Source of the DNA: Rhizobium etli 8C-3
Lineage (GTDB): Bacteria; Pseudomonadota; Alphaproteobacteria; Rhizobiales; Rhizobiaceae
Reading direction: 5' to 3'
Length of the DNA stretch: 64,000 nt
Assembly: GCF_001908375.1 (NCBI RefSeq)
Contig: NZ_CP017242.1
Span: 124,001-188,000, forward strand
Position 1 is the first letter of the stretch; each line of letters begins with the position of its first letter. Of this stretch, positions 63,403 through 64,000 are shown piece after piece. Made by a program: the position numbers and the translations under genes. The notes under the pieces are model-generated. The model saw nothing but the letters and a program-made list of their open reading frames with translations. It was not told the origin of the DNA and did not search any database.

Positions 63403-64000
63403 GTGACAATCGATATTTTCACCCACTTCTTCCCGAAGAGGTACCTTCAAGAACTCAGCGATCGAGGAGCGGGCCTCGGTGCGATCGCCGGAAGGATGAA
63501 GGGTCTGCCGGCCATACTCGATCTCGAAGCCCGTTTCCGTGCGATGGACGTTCTGGACGATTACAAGCAGATCGTCGCGCTGCCGAACCCCGCCGTGGAG
63601 GATGTTGCATCACCCACCGTAGCTGCAGATCTTGCCCGGATAGGTAATGACGATCTAGCCCTCATCGTCGATCGTCATGCCGATCGTTTCCCCGCCTTCG
63701 TCGCGTCAGTGTCCCTGCTCGATATCGACGCTGCATTGACGGAAATTCGGCGTGCTATTGAGCAGCTTGGTGCCAAGGGCATCCAGATCTATAGCAACAT
63801 CGCAGGAAAGCCGCTGGATCTTCCGGAGTTCCTGCCGATCTTCCGGCTGATGGCGGATTACGATCTCCCAATCTGGCTGCACCCCACGCGTACCGCCGCC
63901 ATGTCGGATTACAGATCGGAAGCGAAATCCCGCTACGAAATGTGGTGGTGCTTCGGTTGGCCTTACGAGACTTCCGTGGCAATGGCGCGCCTTGCCTTTT
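63403..64000 (+). CDS. Amidohydrolase-family protein C (partial, runs off window)
   Basis: The frame starts at GTG 63403, about 6 nt after AAAGGAC, and reads MTIDIFTHFFPKRYLQELSD, continuing past the right edge (199 residues seen). The first metal motif is FTHFFP, with Thr instead of His at the usual first histidine of H-x-H. KGIQIYSNIAGKPLDLPEFL and LPIWLHPTRTAAMSDY with the strand-ending H are typical of the ACMSD-like amidohydrolase group. It is divergent from the VOC gene and likely shares control with it through site 3. The end of the gene is not seen. Confidence 0.85.
   Translation, partial: MTIDIFTHFFPKRYLQELSDRGAGLGAIAGRMKGLPAILDLEARFRAMDVLDDYKQIVALPNPAVEDVASPTVAADLARIGNDDLALIVDRHADRFPAFVASVSLLDIDAALTEIRRAIEQLGAKGIQIYSNIAGKPLDLPEFLPIFRLMADYDLPIWLHPTRTAAMSDYRSEAKSRYEMWWCFGWPYETSVAMARLAF

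Noticed and set aside
1..64000. tRNA, rRNA or riboswitch genes
   Set aside because: I looked for cloverleaf ends, rRNA-conserved blocks and common riboswitch cores while reading and saw none; a covariance search would be needed to exclude weak cases.

Overview
The window looks like an accessory region of a Rhizobiales (probably Rhizobiaceae-like) alphaproteobacterium. Pointers are a SyrA/ExoX-like exopolysaccharide repressor, a PmtA-like phospholipid methyltransferase, an IS66 element with its three tnp genes, a DUF1127 gene followed by CCTCCTCCC-loop hairpins, and a GC-rich base composition broken by AT-rich promoters. No rRNA, tRNA or CRISPR array was seen. Taxonomy is inference from gene content only.

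Layout. 0-4.7 kb: a minus-strand run of an acyl-homoserine-lactone-type LuxR regulator, a methyltransferase, a large unrecognised protein, a GNAT acetyltransferase and a cut-off membrane protein. 4.9-6.5 kb: decayed fragments around a SyrA-like gene. 6.6-8.8 kb: a methyltransferase with regulatory domain, a DUF1330 protein, and a 78-codon reading frame overlapping the methyltransferase start. 9-11.1 kb: an SDR dehydrogenase followed by scrambled epimerase, AraC and MFS remnants. 11.4-17 kb: MipA-like porin, DUF1127 plus cuckoo-type sRNA locus, IS5 remnant, FAD oxidoreductase, RraB-like protein. 17.2-22.8 kb: an RTX-repeat metalloprotease-like gene split near its start by a complete IS66 element carrying a YecA passenger, and frameshifted near its end. 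23-28 kb: small membrane proteins, nuclease, PmtA-DedA pair. 28-46 kb: repeated units of AraC (YqhC-like) regulator, relic MFS gene and SDR dehydrogenases, with an RND efflux pair, an epimerase-MarR pair and DUF2147/DUF2306. 46-55 kb: broken AraC and oxidoreductase genes, an epimerase divergent from a MmyB-type regulator, a Mo/Fe-S/cytochrome dehydrogenase operon, and a relic-rich spacer. 55.4-64 kb: an aromatic-acid-type catabolic cluster (three amidohydrolases, FAD monooxygenase, FAH hydrolase, BKACE enzyme, extradiol-type VOC protein) around a GntR regulator.

The strongest structure not explained by genes is a 36-bp element, GGCA-N17-GGCA with a TTG core, found 11 times with the spacer always 17 bp (one copy has a weak second half). 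It lies upstream of the SDR genes, the RND pump, DUF2147/DUF2306, the Mo-dehydrogenase operon, the SyrA-like gene and one copy of the 78-codon frame, and inside the first codons of both intact araC genes and of the araC relic. This reads as one AraC regulon scattered over about 48 kb, with autoregulation. The catabolic cluster has its own AT-rich operator-like sequence at three promoters. The region between shows repeated duplication and decay: SDR, AraC, MFS, epimerase, DedA and DUF2306 genes each have at least one relic.
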